The position numbers and the translations under genes are program-made. A stretch of 64,000 nt of DNA, taken from contig AP024676.1 in NCBI GenBank assembly GCA_025998955.1, positions 4,030,001-4,094,000 on the forward strand, given 5' to 3'. The first letter of the stretch is position 1, and each line of letters begins with the position of its first letter. The stretch is from Candidatus Roseilinea sp. Its GTDB lineage: Bacteria; Chloroflexota; Anaerolineae; J036; Brachytrichaceae. The notes beneath the pieces were generated by a model. That model searched no databases and was not told where the DNA came from. It saw nothing but the letters and a program-made list of their open reading frames with translations. Below, piece after piece: positions 43,331 to 55,144 of the stretch.

Positions 43331-46030
43331 CTATCGTAGCATCTCCCGCAGCACCGCCGGCAAGATGCCGCCGTTCTTGTAGTAGTGCATCTCCACGGGC
43401 GTGTCCAGCCGGGCGATCACGCTGAAGGTGAAGCTCGTCCCATCCTCGCGCATCACGTGCACCGGCAATGTCTGGCGCGGCTCGCGCAGCGCGTCGTCGC
43501 CGATTGCGATGGTGAAGGTCTCGCGGCCGGTGATGCCCAGCGACTCGGCGTTCTGCCCCTCGACGAATTGCAGCGGCAGCACGCCCATGCCGACCAGGTT
43601 GTTGCGATGGATGCGCTCGAAGCTCTCGGCGATCACCGCTCGGATGCCCAACAGCAGGCTGCCTTTAGCGGCCCAGTCGCGCGAGGAGCCGGTGCCGTAT
43701 TCTTTGCCGGCGATCACGATGAGCGGCACACCTTCTTTCTTGTATTTCATCGCAGCATCGTAGATGTCCATCACCTCGCCGTCGGGGAAGTGCTTCGTCA
43801 CGCCGCCTTCGACGCCGGGCACCAGTAAATTCTTCAAGCGGATGTTGGCGAAGGTGCCGCGTGTCATGATGCGGTCGTTGCCGCGGCGCGTGCCGTACTG
43901 GTTGAAGTCCTCCTTCTTCACGCCGCGCTCGGTGAGGTAGCGGCCGGCAGGCGAGTTCAGCGCGATGTCGCCGGCGGGCGAGATGTGATCGGTGGTGATC
44001 GAATCGCCGAACAAGCCGAGCACGCGCGCGTTGACGATGGGCTGGATCGGCGGCGGCGTCAGGGTGAAGTTCTCGAAGTAGGGCGGCTCTTGGATGTAGG
44101 TGCTGTTCTCGTCCCAGGGGTATAAGTCGCCCTCCACGCCGGTGATGGCTTGCCATTGTTCGCTGCCCTGCGTCACCACGGCGTACTGCTTCTTGAACAT
44201 CTCCGGCCGCACCGATTGCTGAATAGCGGCTTGAATCTCCTGCTGCGACGGCCAGATATCCCGCAGATAGACCGGCTGGCCATCCTTGCCGATCCCCAGC
44301 GGCTCGCTGGTCAGGTCAATGTCGGTCGTGCCGGCGATAGCGTAGGCCACCACCAACGGCGGCGATGCCAAGTAGTTGGCCTTCACGTAGGGGTTGATGC
44401 GTCCCTCGAAGTTGCGGTTGCCGCTCAGCACGGCGGCCGCGACCAGGTTCTGGCTCTGCACGGCGTCGGCGACGACCTGGGGCAGAGGGCCACTGTTGCC
44501 GATGCACGTCGTGCAGCCATAGCCGACCACGTTGAAGCCGAGCGCCTCCAGGTCGTCCAGCACGCCGGCGTCGGCTAAGTAGTCGGTCACCACCTTCGAC
44601 CCAGGCGCCAGCGAGGTTTTGACGTACTTCGGCACGCGCAGCCCTTTCTCCACCGCCTTCTTGGCCAGCAGCCCCGCGCCCAGCATCACGCTGGGGTTGC
44701 TGGTGTTGGTGCACGAGGTGATGGCGGCGATAACGACGGCGCCGTGGCGAAGCGTATCCTCATGGCCGTTGTAGCGCACCTTCGCCGACCGCGTCAGATC
44801 GTCTTCTTTCAGGCCGAAACCGCGATCTTTGATCGGCGCGGTGAGCGCAGTACGAAACGATTCCTTCATCTTGGCCAGCGGCACGCGGTCCTGTGGACGT
44901 TTCGGGCCGGCCAGGCTCGGCTCCACTGAGCCGAGGTCGAGCTCGAGCGTATCGGTGAAGACCGGATCGGGCGTGTCGTCGGTGCGGAACAGCCCCTGTT
45001 CCTTGGCGTAGCGCTCGACGAGTTGACAGAGCGCCTCGCCCCGTCCGGTGCGGCGCAGGTAGTTGATGCTCTCGGCGTCAATCGGGAAATAGCCCATGGT
45101 CGCGCCGTATTCGGGGGCCATATTGGCGATGGTAGCCCGGTCGGCCAGCGTGATGTTGCTCAGGCCGGCGCCGTAGAACTCCACGAACTTCTCCACTACG
45201 CCCTTCTTGCGCAGCATCTGCACCACGGTGAGCGTGAGGTCGGTGGCCGTCACGCCCTCGCGCAGCGCGCCGTAGAGCTTGAAGCCGATGACCTCCGGCA
45301 TGACGATGTAGAGCGGCTGGCCCAGCATGACCGCCTCGGCCTCGATGCCGCCCACGCCCCAGCCAACCACGCCTAAGCCGTTGATCATCGTGGTATGGCT
45401 ATCGGTGCCGACCAGGGTGTCGGGGAAGGCCACGCCATCCTTCAGCCACACCACGCGCGCCAGATATTCGAGGTTGACCTGATGCACGATGCCGCTGCCG
45501 GGCGGCACGACGCTGAAGTTCTTGAAGGCGTTCTGCCCCCAGCGCGAGAACTGATAGCGCTCGATGTTGCGCTCGAACTCTTTGGCGATGTTGAGCTGCA
45601 ACGCATCCGGCCGGCCGAAGTAATCCACCTGCACCGAGTGGTCAATCACCATGTCCACCGGCACGATCGGGTTGATCTTCTTTGGGTCGCCACCCATGCG
45701 CGCCACGGCGCTGCGCATGGCCGCCAAGTCCACCAAGCACGGGATGCCGCTGTAGTCCTGCAGGATGACGCGCGCCGGTTTGAACGGTAGCTCATCGGGC
45801 TTCACGTCGGTTGGGTTCCACTGCGCCAAGCGGACGACGTCGGCTTCGGTGATCGCGAAGCCGTCGCACTGCCGAAGCGCCTGCTCCAACATGATCTTGA
45901 TCGAGAAAGGGAGCCGGTTGATGCTGCCGATGCCTTGCTTCTCCAACGCTGCCAGGCTGTAGTATTGAACTTTGCCGTCACCGGCGTCGAATTCGGCAAG
46001 TGTGCCGAATGGGTTCTTGCTCGCTTGCAT
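43331..46030 (-). CDS. acnA: Aconitate hydratase (AcnA/IRP1 type)
   Basis: TCA-cycle enzyme interconverting citrate and isocitrate, 899 aa, cytosolic. The three 4Fe-4S ligand cysteines are in [20 protein letters not shown] and [16 protein letters not shown]. Substrate-binding blocks include [40 protein letters not shown] and [19 protein letters not shown]. Full length for the AcnA type. An AAGGAAG site precedes the ATG. It stands alone; a 480-nt gap with a dispersed repeat separates it from the divergent phosphatase-like gene. Confidence 0.97.
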   Translation of the reverse strand: MQASKNPFGTLAEFDAGDGKVQYYSLAALEKQGIGSINRLPFSIKIMLEQALRQCDGFAITEADVVRLAQWNPTDVKPDELPFKPARVILQDYSGIPCLVDLAAMRSAVARMGGDPKKINPIVPVDMVIDHSVQVDYFGRPDALQLNIAKEFERNIERYQFSRWGQNAFKNFSVVPPGSGIVHQVNLEYLARVVWLKDGVAFPDTLVGTDSHTTMINGLGVVGWGVGGIEAEAVMLGQPLYIVMPEVIGFKLYGALREGVTATDLTLTVVQMLRKKGVVEKFVEFYGAGLSNITLADRATIANMAPEYGATMGYFPIDAESINYLRRTGRGEALCQLVERYAKEQGLFRTDDTPDPVFTDTLELDLGSVEPSLAGPKRPQDRVPLAKMKESFRTALTAPIKDRGFGLKEDDLTRSAKVRYNGHEDTLRHGAVVIAAITSCTNTSNPSVMLGAGLLAKKAVEKGLRVPKYVKTSLAPGSKVVTDYLADAGVLDDLEALGFNVVGYGCTTCIGNSGPLPQVVADAVQSQNLVAAAVLSGNRNFEGRINPYVKANYLASPPLVVAYAIAGTTDIDLTSEPLGIGKDGQPVYLRDIWPSQQEIQAAIQQSVRPEMFKKQYAVVTQGSEQWQAITGVEGDLYPWDENSTYIQEPPYFENFTLTPPPIQPIVNARVLGLFGDSITTDHISPAGDIALNSPAGRYLTERGVKKEDFNQYGTRRGNDRIMTRGTFANIRLKNLLVPGVEGGVTKHFPDGEVMDIYDAAMKYKKEGVPLIVIAGKEYGTGSSRDWAAKGSLLLGIRAVIAESFERIHRNNLVGMGVLPLQFVEGQNAESLGITGRETFTIAIGDDALREPRQTLPVHVMREDGTSFTFSVIARLDTPVEMHYYKNGGILPAVLREMLR

Positions 46031-46253
46031 GACTGTTCTTCCTTAAAGTTCGGATCTTGGACTGATGCGGGGCGGATGAGACGATGAAACAGCCGTGCAC
46101 GCTGCCCCAAACGCGCGACGTCTGAACGGTGAAACCGATTCAGGGCGAGCGAGAAGAAACGATCTGCTTGTCGCTGGCAACCGTATCGTGGCGGATGCAG
46201 GCGATCAGTCTCATGGGTTGGGGTATTTTAATGCCTTCGTGCGATTCGGCGTG

Positions 46254-46431
46254 GGGTGCATTTCAAAATGGGGGAGCGCGGACTGGCTAGCGGCGGTATT
46301 TGCTTCAGTCGCGCTGGGATCAATCCCAGCGCTGAGCATACGGGCAAGCTGCGCGCATCTCGCCCCTCTTCAGCCCAGGCTTTTACGCCGGGGGTCTTCC
46401 GCTACGTCTGCCCCCGTTGGCGAATGCGCCC
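46254..46431. repeat. GGGTGCAT-ended dispersed repeat, copy B (about 178 bp)
   Basis: Starts GGGTGCAT (46254-46261) and ends ATGCGCCC at 46431. It contains a GCGCTGGGATCAATCCCAGC palindrome and the shared TCTGCCCCCGTTGGCGAATG block. It aligns with copy A in reverse complement and with both ends of copy C. The rest of the 480-nt gap (46031-46253 and 46432-46511) shows no gene. Confidence 0.88.
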
Positions 46432-46511
46432 TTCGGCGTGCGCGTTTGGCAGCCCGGGGTGTAGCTCAGACAAGCGATGACTCTGGGCGCGCAACCTGCG
46501 ATACTTGCTTC

Positions 46512-47777
46512 ATGCTGAACGATGCCTCGATTCACGCCGTGGGCGCTGCGCGGTGGCGCGATCCCTTCATCCGACCGCTCTACAGCTCATACGGTTTCTC
46601 CAACCTGCCGGCGACGATCTACCACGCGCTGACCGGCGAAGGCGCGCCAGGCTTGCCGGACGATGTCTTCGGCAACCTACCGCGTCGCTACGACGCCGTC
46701 GTCCTGTTCTTCGTGGATGGGTTCGGCTGGCGCTACTTCGAGCAGATCGCCGATCGTTATCCGCTGTTGCAGCATTTCATCCGTCACGGCGTCGTCTCCA
46801 AGCTTACCGCGCAGTTCCCGTCCACGACCGCTGCCCATGTCACATGCATCCACACCGGCCTGCCGCCGGCGCAGAGCGGCGTGTACGAGTGGTTCCAGTA
46901 TCAACCCGAAGTGGATTGCATGATTGCGCCGCTGCTGTTCTCGTTCGCCGGCGAGAAGGCGCGCGACACGCTGGCGAATGCCGGGCTTCAGCCGGCTCAT
47001 GTCTTCCCCACCGATACCCTCTATCAACGCCTGAGCCGCGCCGGCGTGAAGTCGTTCCTCTTTCACCCGCGCGAGTTCGCCGATGCTGCGCCGACGCGCG
47101 CACTCAACGAGAGCGCCAAGTCGCTCGCCTACAAGACGTTACCCGAGATGCTAATCAACCTGCGCCGCGCCATCGAGAAGCGCGACGGGCCGGCCTACTT
47201 TCTGATGTATTACGGCGCGATAGACGCCATCGGCCATGAATACGGCCCGACCTCCGAACACGTCAGGGCTGAACTGGACCAGTTCTGCATTGCGATGGAA
47301 AGATGGTTTCTCGACCGGCTGCAAAGCAACGGCGTATTGCTTATGCTGACCGCCGACCACGGCATGGTCGAGATCAACCGAAAGACGACGATCTACCTGA
47401 ATCAGACCCTGCCGCGCTTCCGCGATTACATCGCAACCAACGGCAAAGGCGAGTTGCTCATCCCGGCCGGTTCGCCGCGCGACTTCTTCCTGCACATCAA
47501 GCCGGAGCGCCTGGACGAGGCCCAGGCCGTCATCGGCGAGCATCTGCAAGGCAAGGCGATCGTCGTCAAGACTGCGGAGTTGATCGCCGAAGATTTCTTC
47601 GGCCCGTCGCCATCTGCGCGCTTCATGGCGCGCGTCGGCAACCTCGTCGTGTTACCTTTCAAGGGCGAGTCGGTCTACTACTACGAGCGTGAGAAGTTCG
47701 AGAACCGCTACTATGGCCATCACGGCGGCCTGACGCGCGAGGAGATGGAGATCCCGCTGTTGATGTGCGCGCTCTAG
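46512..47777 (+). CDS. Alkaline-phosphatase-superfamily phosphodiesterase
   Basis: Soluble protein of 421 aa related to type I phosphodiesterase/nucleotide pyrophosphatase. Metal and nucleophile elements: VLFFVDGFGWRYFEQIADRY (Asp), FPSTTAAHVTCIHTGLPPAQ (nucleophilic Thr), YGAIDAIGHEYGP (Asp, His), LLMLTADHGMVEI (Asp, His) and the C-terminal GHHGGLTREEMEIPLL (His). No signal peptide, so it is cytosolic as written. The start MLNDASIHAVG is preceded by a GATACT box 6 nt upstream; upstream codons lie in the dispersed repeat region. The substrate is unknown. It is followed 23 nt later by the Pcm-like gene. Confidence 0.88.
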   Translation: MLNDASIHAVGAARWRDPFIRPLYSSYGFSNLPATIYHALTGEGAPGLPDDVFGNLPRRYDAVVLFFVDGFGWRYFEQIADRYPLLQHFIRHGVVSKLTAQFPSTTAAHVTCIHTGLPPAQSGVYEWFQYQPEVDCMIAPLLFSFAGEKARDTLANAGLQPAHVFPTDTLYQRLSRAGVKSFLFHPREFADAAPTRALNESAKSLAYKTLPEMLINLRRAIEKRDGPAYFLMYYGAIDAIGHEYGPTSEHVRAELDQFCIAMERWFLDRLQSNGVLLMLTADHGMVEINRKTTIYLNQTLPRFRDYIATNGKGELLIPAGSPRDFFLHIKPERLDEAQAVIGEHLQGKAIVVKTAELIAEDFFGPSPSARFMARVGNLVVLPFKGESVYYYEREKFENRYYGHHGGLTREEMEIPLLMCAL

Positions 47778-47800
47778 GCCAAGATTATCCCGTTCACACG

Positions 47801-48745
47801 ATGAAAGACGAGAGTCCCGAAGCGATTCGCCTGCGCAACGCGATGGTGAACCGGCTGGTGCGTGCCGGGCGCGTGCGCGATGCCGGCATCGAAGCGGCCT
47901 TCCGCGCGACGCCGCGCCATCGCTTCGTGCCCACAGTTCCGTTGCACAGGGCTTACGCAGACGAAGCGATTGTCACCAAGCAGGCCGAGGGCCAACCGGT
48001 GAGTTCGATCTCGCAGCCGGCGATGATCGCCATCATGCTCGAGCAGCTCGCGTTGCAGCCCGGCCAGCGTGTGCTCGAGATTGGCGCGGGCACCGGTTAC
48101 ACTGCGGCGCTGATGGCGCACATCGTGGGCGAACGCGGGCATGTCGTCACGATGGACATAGACGCAGACCTGGTTGCCGGCGCGCAGGCGCACCTGGCCG
48201 CGGTGGGCTGCGCCGAACGTGTGCAGGTGATCTGTGGCGACGGCGCAGTGGGATGGCCGCCCGGCGCGCCCTACGACCGCATCATCCTCGCCGTCGGCGC
48301 GACGGACATCGCCCCTGCTTGGCGTGAGCAGTTGGTTCCCGGCGGGCGCATCGTGCTACCGCTCGATCTGCGCAACAACGGCGTGCAGTTCTCCATCGCC
48401 TTCGATTCGACCGACGCATGTCTGGTCGGGCGCACCTTTCAGCCGTGTGGATTCATCCGCCTGCGCGGCGCGCTCGCCCAGGAACAAAGCGGGTCGGCTA
48501 GAGCGATGACGGGCAGCACAGCGTTCGGCGCAGCGATTTTGTCAACGGTCTCACAACTCCTGCCGCACGTCGGCGAGCAGTTGTGGCAGCGGCACATGAA
48601 TCGGCAGGCGTTCGGGCGTCCCACACTCGACGGCCTGGAATTGCGCGCCTATCCGCGCGAGTCGGGTTATGAGCCGCGCGAGGGCGAAGTCGTCCTCGAC
48701 CGGCGCTGGACGCGCTTCGTGGTGAGCTGGGCGAATGACAGATGA
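47801..48745 (+). CDS. pcm: Protein-L-isoaspartate O-methyltransferase (Pcm) family
   Basis: SAM-dependent methyltransferase, 314 aa. The N-terminal part matches Pcm: FRATPRHRFVPTVPLHRAYA, ISQPAMIAIMLEQLALQPGQ, the SAM-binding VLEIGAGTGYTAALMAHIVG and VICGDGAVGWPPGAPYDRII. An extra C-terminal domain of about 90 residues makes it longer than the 210-230 aa of classical Pcm; such long forms are common in Chloroflexi and Actinobacteria. It would repair isoaspartyl residues, but long forms have also been linked to peptide modification, so the exact substrate is open. An upstream GTG overlapping the previous gene is possible. Confidence 0.88.
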   Translation: MKDESPEAIRLRNAMVNRLVRAGRVRDAGIEAAFRATPRHRFVPTVPLHRAYADEAIVTKQAEGQPVSSISQPAMIAIMLEQLALQPGQRVLEIGAGTGYTAALMAHIVGERGHVVTMDIDADLVAGAQAHLAAVGCAERVQVICGDGAVGWPPGAPYDRIILAVGATDIAPAWREQLVPGGRIVLPLDLRNNGVQFSIAFDSTDACLVGRTFQPCGFIRLRGALAQEQSGSARAMTGSTAFGAAILSTVSQLLPHVGEQLWQRHMNRQAFGRPTLDGLELRAYPRESGYEPREGEVVLDRRWTRFVVSWANDR

Positions 48746-48774
48746 CGATCCGGTGCGAGGCGAACCTTCGCTAC

Positions 48775-48900
48775 GGGTGCATTCGTGCATAGGGGCAAAA
48801 TTTGCATGGTCGGGCGCGGACGCCGTTCCGCGCCTATCTATGCCGCGAACGGGCAGAGCACGCCCTAGCTCATACGTCTGCCCCCGTTGGCGAACGCATC
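48775..48900. repeat. GGGTGCAT-ended dispersed repeat, copy D (about 126 bp)
   Basis: Left end GGGTGCATTCGTGCATAGGG followed by GCAAAATTTGCATGGT, as in copy E; right end TCTGCCCCCGTTGGCGAACG, as in copies A-C. It thus joins the two subtypes, showing that they are one family with shared ends and variable middles. Confidence 0.85.
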
Positions 48901-48917
48901 TCTTCGCTAGAGCTGAT

Positions 48918-49883
48918 ATGCTGCTATATCTGATGGAGAGCACCTTTGTGACCGAATCTACGACCGGCCTTCGTGATGTCAAGCGCGCGTTGGCAGTGAT
49001 CAATCCACGCTCGGGCGATCAATCCGGCCCGTTAGTAGCAGGCTGGCTCGCTGAGATCGCAGGTGAACGAGGCATCGAACTAATCATCCGAGAAACCGAA
49101 CCGGAAACCGATGCTCGTGACCTTGTTCAAGATGCATCAGCTTTCGATCGTGTCATCGCGAGCGGCGGCGATGGGACGATCATGCAGGTGATCAATGGCC
49201 TGGCTTGCCGAAACATTCCGCTCGCGATCATTCCAGCCGGCACCGGCAACGCGCTGGCGATGGCGTTGCACCTGACCCCAGACCTTCGCCGGGCATGCGA
49301 AGAGGCCTTGGATGTCGCCGCGCTCATGCCGCTCGACCTTGGTTTGCTGAACGACGAGCTGTATTTCGCTCTGAGATTGAGTGTGGGATACGAGGCCAGG
49401 GTGACACAAGATACCACGCGCGACCTGAAGACGCGGTTTGGTAAGCTGGCCTATGTTTGGCAAGCGGTCAGACATGCCACACACCTGGATGCCGTACGCT
49501 ACCGCTTCGAGGTGGATGGCCGCGTGCTTCGCCGGCGCGCCGAATCAGTCTGGGTAGCCAACGCTGGTTCACTTGGCATACTCGATCTTAGCCTTGATCC
49601 CGGAATCGCGTTCGACGACAGCCGACTCGATTTATGCGTGATGCGCTTCACCTTGCGGCACGACCTTCAGGCCATCCTGCACCGGCTCTTCAGCCATCAA
49701 CGCCTACCTGCTAGCGTACTCAGCCACGTCCCGGTTAGGCAATACGTGCGCATCATCGCATATCCCAAACAGCCAATTCAGGTAGACGGAGAAGTAGTTG
49801 AAACGACCACTCCGTGTGAGGTGCGCGTTGCGCCCCGGGCAATTCAACTGTGCAGAGCAGCATCGGCGTCGTCAAGCAGATAA
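48918..49883 (+). CDS. Diacylglycerol kinase/sphingosine kinase-like lipid kinase
   Basis: Cytosolic DAGK_cat-type kinase of about 321 aa. Key motifs: LAVINPRSGDQSGP (start of the catalytic domain), IASGGDGTIMQVINGLA (GGDGT nucleotide loop) and AIIPAGTGNALAMALHL. The C-terminal half is beta-rich with RVLRRRAESVWVANAGSLGI and IQVDGEVVETTTPCEVRV. Such enzymes phosphorylate diacylglycerol or other lipids; the acceptor is unknown. ATGs at 48918 and 48933 are both possible and the first is shown. Nothing recognisable lies in the 179 nt after it. Confidence 0.88.
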   Translation: MLLYLMESTFVTESTTGLRDVKRALAVINPRSGDQSGPLVAGWLAEIAGERGIELIIRETEPETDARDLVQDASAFDRVIASGGDGTIMQVINGLACRNIPLAIIPAGTGNALAMALHLTPDLRRACEEALDVAALMPLDLGLLNDELYFALRLSVGYEARVTQDTTRDLKTRFGKLAYVWQAVRHATHLDAVRYRFEVDGRVLRRRAESVWVANAGSLGILDLSLDPGIAFDDSRLDLCVMRFTLRHDLQAILHRLFSHQRLPASVLSHVPVRQYVRIIAYPKQPIQVDGEVVETTTPCEVRVAPRAIQLCRAASASSSR

Positions 49884-50062
49884 CGAGACTAGTGCGCCTC
49901 GCGCGTGTGTCTTGATGCTAGGACGCAACTCATCTGCCGGCCAACAATCCGGTAGCCGGCAAAGGCGCGGCGATATTGCAGTGAGTACGCAGATCAGACA
50001 TCGGCCAGCGCGATACTCTGGAAGCCGCCGGCCGAATGCACGACGTGTAGGGCGATCATCGT

Positions 50063-51040
50063 TCAGCGCGCGTGCCCGACGTTCAGCCGGCTCAACGCAG
50101 CCACCGGCTTGGCCATCGGCAACGCAGACACGTCGCTGTATTTGCGCAGCAGGTGATAGACGAGCAGTAGCTGGGTGAGCGCCAGCGGGTCGCTGTGGCG
50201 CGTCTCGGTGCGCTCCTGGAATTCGCCGAACGCGTCCGCCGGCAGCGGCCGGAGATCCGGGATGTGCTGCCAGATCGCTTCCTCCAACCGCGCGGCGTGC
50301 GCCGGCGAGACGTTGCCGTCAATCTCCAGCACGTCTACCGGTCGGCCGTTGTCGCGGTCCAGGGTCAATCGCACGCCGCAGGCCTTGCAATTGTCCGCCG
50401 CCAAGTAGGACAGGTCGGGATGGGGAATGGTGGGGCGCAGGATCAGGCGAACGTTCAAGTGCGCGCCATCGCGGTAGCCCTCTGGGCCGGGATAGAAACG
50501 CACCACGATGTCGGCGTAGTTGCGCTGCGGGCGAATGAACGCTGCGGCGTCCGGCTCGCGGCGCTCCAGTTCGGCCAACACCTGTTCGACGGTGTAGCCG
50601 CGCTTGGTCGTATCGCGCTTGATCTTCCACTCGCGGCGCATGTCCTCTGGAGGGTCGAGGAACACCATCACATCATAGAACTGACGCATGACCGCGGTAT
50701 GGAAGCCGAGCAGCCCCTCGACGATGACGAACTCCTTCGGCATCACATATTCGGGCCGCGCGTGTGTGCCGGTGCGATGGTCATAGACCGGCTTCAAGAT
50801 GGGCTGACCGTAATGCAGGCGTTCCAGGTGCAGCTCGAAGATATCAAGGTAGTTGCAATCGGGATGTAGCGGCGTGATGCCGAGTTGCTTGCGTTCGGCG
50901 CGGTCGTACTTGTGGTAATCATCCACGCACACGTGGGTGACGCGCTCCGGACCGAGCAACTTGACCAGCCCGCCGGTGAGCGTGCTCTTGCCGGCAGCGC
51001 TGTCGCCGACGATGCCGAGGATGATGGGTCGCTGTCTCAC
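50063..51040 (-). CDS. prk: Phosphoribulokinase (PRK)
   Basis: Calvin-cycle enzyme making ribulose 1,5-bisphosphate from ribulose 5-phosphate and ATP, 325 aa. Walker A GIVGDSAAGKSTLTGGLVKL; VCVDDYHKYDRAERKQLGIT with the conserved Asp; HPDCNYLDIFELHLERLHYG; ILKPVYDHRTGTHARPEYVM; and FVIVEGLLGFHTAVMRQFYD. Length and motifs fit the plant/cyanobacterial-like PRK type. It starts 2 nt after the cbbX stop, so it is the last gene of cbbL-cbbS-cbbX-prk. Confidence 0.95.
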   Translation of the reverse strand: MRQRPIILGIVGDSAAGKSTLTGGLVKLLGPERVTHVCVDDYHKYDRAERKQLGITPLHPDCNYLDIFELHLERLHYGQPILKPVYDHRTGTHARPEYVMPKEFVIVEGLLGFHTAVMRQFYDVMVFLDPPEDMRREWKIKRDTTKRGYTVEQVLAELERREPDAAAFIRPQRNYADIVVRFYPGPEGYRDGAHLNVRLILRPTIPHPDLSYLAADNCKACGVRLTLDRDNGRPVDVLEIDGNVSPAHAARLEEAIWQHIPDLRPLPADAFGEFQERTETRHSDPLALTQLLLVYHLLRKYSDVSALPMAKPVAALSRLNVGHAR

Positions 51041-51042
51041 GG

Positions 51043-51936
51043 TTATCCACCTGCTTTGAATACGCTGCTGGCGTAGATGTCACTGGCATCTATGCGCGCC
51101 AGCTCTTCGACCGGCACGCTCCCCCCTCGTTGGATCAGGCGGTTGGCCTGGCGCAGCTTGAAGCGATCAATCGCATTGCGCACGCTGCGCGCGTTGCTGA
51201 AGTGCGGCTGCTGGATGCGCCGTTCGAGATACTCGCGGAACGCTTGGCGCGATGCGTCGTCGAAAGTGTAGTGCTGCTGCTGCATCATCAGCTCGCCGAT
51301 CTGGATCAGCTCTTCCAGCGTGTAGTCGGGGAAGTGAATGTGGTGGGCGATGCGCGAGTGGAAGCCGGGGTTGGCCTGGAAGAAGGTGTCCATGCGGTCT
51401 TTGTAGCCGGCCAGGATGACGACGAGATCATCGCGCTGGTTCTCCATCACTTGCAGCAGCATCTCGATCGCCTCCTGACCGTAGTCGCGCTCGTTTTCAG
51501 GGCGGTACAGGTAGTATGCCTCGTCAATGAACAGCACGCCGCCCATGGCCTTCTTCAGTACCTCCTTGGTCTTCGGCGCGGTGTGGCCGACGTATTGGCC
51601 GACCAGGTCATCGCGCGTGGCAACGACGAGGTGGCCTTTGCGCACGTAACCCAGACCCTGCAGGATCTTCGCCATGCGCGTGGCGACGGTGGTCTTGCCG
51701 GTGCCCGGCTTGCCGGTGAAACACATGTGTAGCGTCGGCTTATCGGTGGACAGGCCGGCTTGTTCGCGCAGCCGCGCCACGAGCAACATCGCAGCGATCT
51801 CGCGGATGCGCGTCTTCACCGGTTTCAGGCCGACTAGCTCACGATCCAGGTCATCCAGAATCTGCTGAATGGATGACTCGCGCCAGGCCGTGGAAATATC
51901 AATCTCGGACATGGGTGCGACACCCGACTTACTCAT
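51043..51936 (-). CDS. cbbX: RuBisCO activase CbbX
   Basis: AAA+ hexameric activase that removes inhibitory sugar phosphates from red-type RuBisCO, about 297 aa. Walker [21 protein letters not shown], Walker [21 protein letters not shown], pore loop region [13 protein letters not shown], and sensor/arginine elements in [20 protein letters not shown] and [20 protein letters not shown]. The ATG used overlaps the cbbS stop by 8 nt and has a GGGGAG site inside cbbS; MSEIDIST, 24 nt inside, is an alternative. Its presence assigns the neighbouring RuBisCO to the red type. Confidence 0.96.
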   Translation of the reverse strand: MSKSGVAPMSEIDISTAWRESSIQQILDDLDRELVGLKPVKTRIREIAAMLLVARLREQAGLSTDKPTLHMCFTGKPGTGKTTVATRMAKILQGLGYVRKGHLVVATRDDLVGQYVGHTAPKTKEVLKKAMGGVLFIDEAYYLYRPENERDYGQEAIEMLLQVMENQRDDLVVILAGYKDRMDTFFQANPGFHSRIAHHIHFPDYTLEELIQIGELMMQQQHYTFDDASRQAFREYLERRIQQPHFSNARSVRNAIDRFKLRQANRLIQRGGSVPVEELARIDASDIYASSVFKAGG

Positions 51937-52348
51937 ATCGCTCCCCGGACGGCTTGTCCGCGGCATACGAGCGGATCACATAGCGCACCGTGCGATCGTG
52001 CGACTCGATGCGCTCCAGATGGAAGCCCGGCTCGTGCTTGGGCCGCTGCACGATGAATTGCAGGGCAATGGTTTGCCGACCCAACCGGCGGTCATAGCCG
52101 TTGATGCGGATGTAGTGGTTCGGGAAGGCCTTGCGGCAGGCATCCAACTCCATCATGATCGCGGCCGGATCTTTGATGTCGAACATCGGCAACCCCCACA
52201 TCTCCCAGTAGGTGTTGCGCGGGTGCGGATCGTCGGTGTATTCGATCGAGATCGGCCAATCGTTGTCCAGGCAATACTGAATTTGCTCCCGAATTTCTTC
52301 GTCGGTGAAATCGGGCAGGTAGGAGAAAGTGCCTTGAGTGATGCGCAT
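51929..52348 (-). CDS. cbbS: RuBisCO small subunit (form I)
   Basis: Small subunit of form I RuBisCO, 139 aa. It begins [20 protein letters not shown], then [20 protein letters not shown] and [20 protein letters not shown]. The C-terminal extension ([20 protein letters not shown]) gives the longer form with the beta-hairpin typical of red-type enzymes. The gap to cbbL is 72 nt and contains GGTGTC-repeat low-complexity sequence. Confidence 0.96.
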   Translation of the reverse strand: MRITQGTFSYLPDFTDEEIREQIQYCLDNDWPISIEYTDDPHPRNTYWEMWGLPMFDIKDPAAIMMELDACRKAFPNHYIRINGYDRRLGRQTIALQFIVQRPKHEPGFHLERIESHDRTVRYVIRSYAADKPSGERYE

Positions 52349-52420
52349 GGTGTTGATTCTCGGTGTCGCTGGTGTCAACGGTGTCAGACACTAATGATAC
52401 TGATGCCACCGATGACGCTA

Positions 52421-53890
<1,470 letters not shown>

Positions 53891-53927
53891 TCAATCGGAA
53901 TCATTCGATTATTGGCTTAAATGCGCC

Positions 53928-53979
53928 GAGGGCGAAGCCGAATCGCAGCTTCGCCCTCAGTTCGAACGCGCAGATTATA
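53928..53979 (-). promoter_or_regulatory. cbbL promoter box and leader hairpin
   Basis: A TATAAT box (minus strand, 53974-53979) is followed by an 11-bp perfect hairpin, GAGGGCGAAGC (53928-53938) with GCTTCGCCCTC (53948-53958), loop 9 nt, in the predicted 5' leader. The -35 region is weak. The stem starts about 15 nt after the expected transcription start; it could stabilise the mRNA or bind a factor. Confidence 0.5.
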
Positions 53980-54041
53980 AGTTCGGCGTGTATCCATATG
54001 GGAGTGCAATTCTTCAGGTGACCGGGTGACCGGGGTGATTC

Positions 54042-54069
54042 TTGACACCCTCCGCGGCGCAGCTACACT
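54042..54069 (+). promoter_or_regulatory. Promoter of the D-glycerate dehydrogenase gene
   Basis: TTGACA (54042-54047) and TACACT (54064-54069) with 16-nt spacing, near consensus. The expected transcript starts about 25 nt before the ATG at 54101. Confidence 0.65.
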
Positions 54070-54100
54070 CGCACACGAATTCATCTCCAATTCATCAGCC

Positions 54101-55108
54101 ATGTCCAGACCCCGTGCGTTCATCTCCCGGCGCATCCCCCAACCGGCGATTGATATCGTTGCAGCAGCCTGTGACTACGGCATTTGGGACGACTTGATGG
54201 CGGCCCCGCGCGACGTGTTCCTGCGCGAGGCGGCGCAGTCCGACGGTGTGCTCATCATGCCGAGCGAGAAGATCAACGACGAGTTCCTCGACGCCGCGCC
54301 GCGCGTGAAGATCGTCGCCAACATGGCCGTCGGCTACGACAACATTGACGTGCCGGCGCTGACCCAGCGTGGCGTGCTGGCGACGAACACGCCCGACGTG
54401 CTGACCGAGACCACCGCCGACGTGGCTTGGGCGCTGCTCATGGCCGCGGCGCGCCGCGTGGTCGAAGGGCACAAGACGATGGAAGCCGGTCGGTGGGGCG
54501 CATGGCACCCCTTCTACATGCTTGGGCAGGATGTTTACGGCGCGACGATCGGCATCGTCGGCGCCGGGCGGATCGGCGCAGCGGTAGCCCGGCGGGCGAA
54601 GGCCTTCAACATGCGCGTGCTGTATCACAACCGTCGGCGCGCGCCGCAGTTGGAAGTGGCGCTGGGCGCCGAGTATCGCGCCTTCGACGACCTGCTGCGC
54701 GAGAGTGACTTCGTGGTGATGACGGCGCCGCTCACGGATGAGACGCGCGGCATGTTCGGCGCGCGCGAGTTCGCGCTGATGAAGGACACCGCCGTTTTTG
54801 TTAACGTCGCGCGCGGTGGCGTGGTCAAGGAAGCCGAGCTGGTGGAGGCGCTGAAGCGCGGCCGGCCGTGGGCCGCCGGACTAGACGTGTTCGAGGTCGA
54901 GCCGACGCCGAAGGACAACCCACTGTTTGCGCTGCCCAACTTCGTCGGCACGCCGCACATCGGCAGCGCCACGCTGCGCACGCGCACCGCCATGGCCACG
55001 CTGGCCGCGCAGAATCTGGTGAACGTGCTGACCGGCAAACCGCCATTGACCCCCATCAACCCCGAGGTGCTTCAGAATGGCCGGGATAGACGGGATCACC
55101 AGGATTGA
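54101..55108 (+). CDS. gyaR: D-glycerate dehydrogenase / glyoxylate-hydroxypyruvate reductase
   Basis: D-isomer 2-hydroxyacid dehydrogenase of 335 aa, NAD(P)H-dependent. NAD-binding fold GATIGIVGAGRIGAAVARRA, then the catalytic Arg in VNVARGGVVKEAELV, Glu in VFEVEPTPKDNPL and His in GTPHIGSATLRTRT. The N-terminal SRPRAFISRRIPQPAIDIVA is typical of GyaR. It starts 231 nt from cbbL on the opposite strand. Reduction of hydroxypyruvate or glyoxylate would fit salvage of 2-phosphoglycolate made by RuBisCO oxygenation; that link rests on position only. Confidence 0.92.
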   Translation: MSRPRAFISRRIPQPAIDIVAAACDYGIWDDLMAAPRDVFLREAAQSDGVLIMPSEKINDEFLDAAPRVKIVANMAVGYDNIDVPALTQRGVLATNTPDVLTETTADVAWALLMAAARRVVEGHKTMEAGRWGAWHPFYMLGQDVYGATIGIVGAGRIGAAVARRAKAFNMRVLYHNRRRAPQLEVALGAEYRAFDDLLRESDFVVMTAPLTDETRGMFGAREFALMKDTAVFVNVARGGVVKEAELVEALKRGRPWAAGLDVFEVEPTPKDNPLFALPNFVGTPHIGSATLRTRTAMATLAAQNLVNVLTGKPPLTPINPEVLQNGRDRRDHQD

Positions 55109-55144
55109 CAGGATGGATCGGTTGATCGAGTAAATCAATCTCAA

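Noticed and set aside
46457-46500. A tRNA-like start (GGGGTGTAGCTCAGAC)
   Set aside because: The T-loop GTTCGA consensus, a plausible anticodon arm and the 3' acceptor strand are missing; it is an isolated D-arm resemblance.
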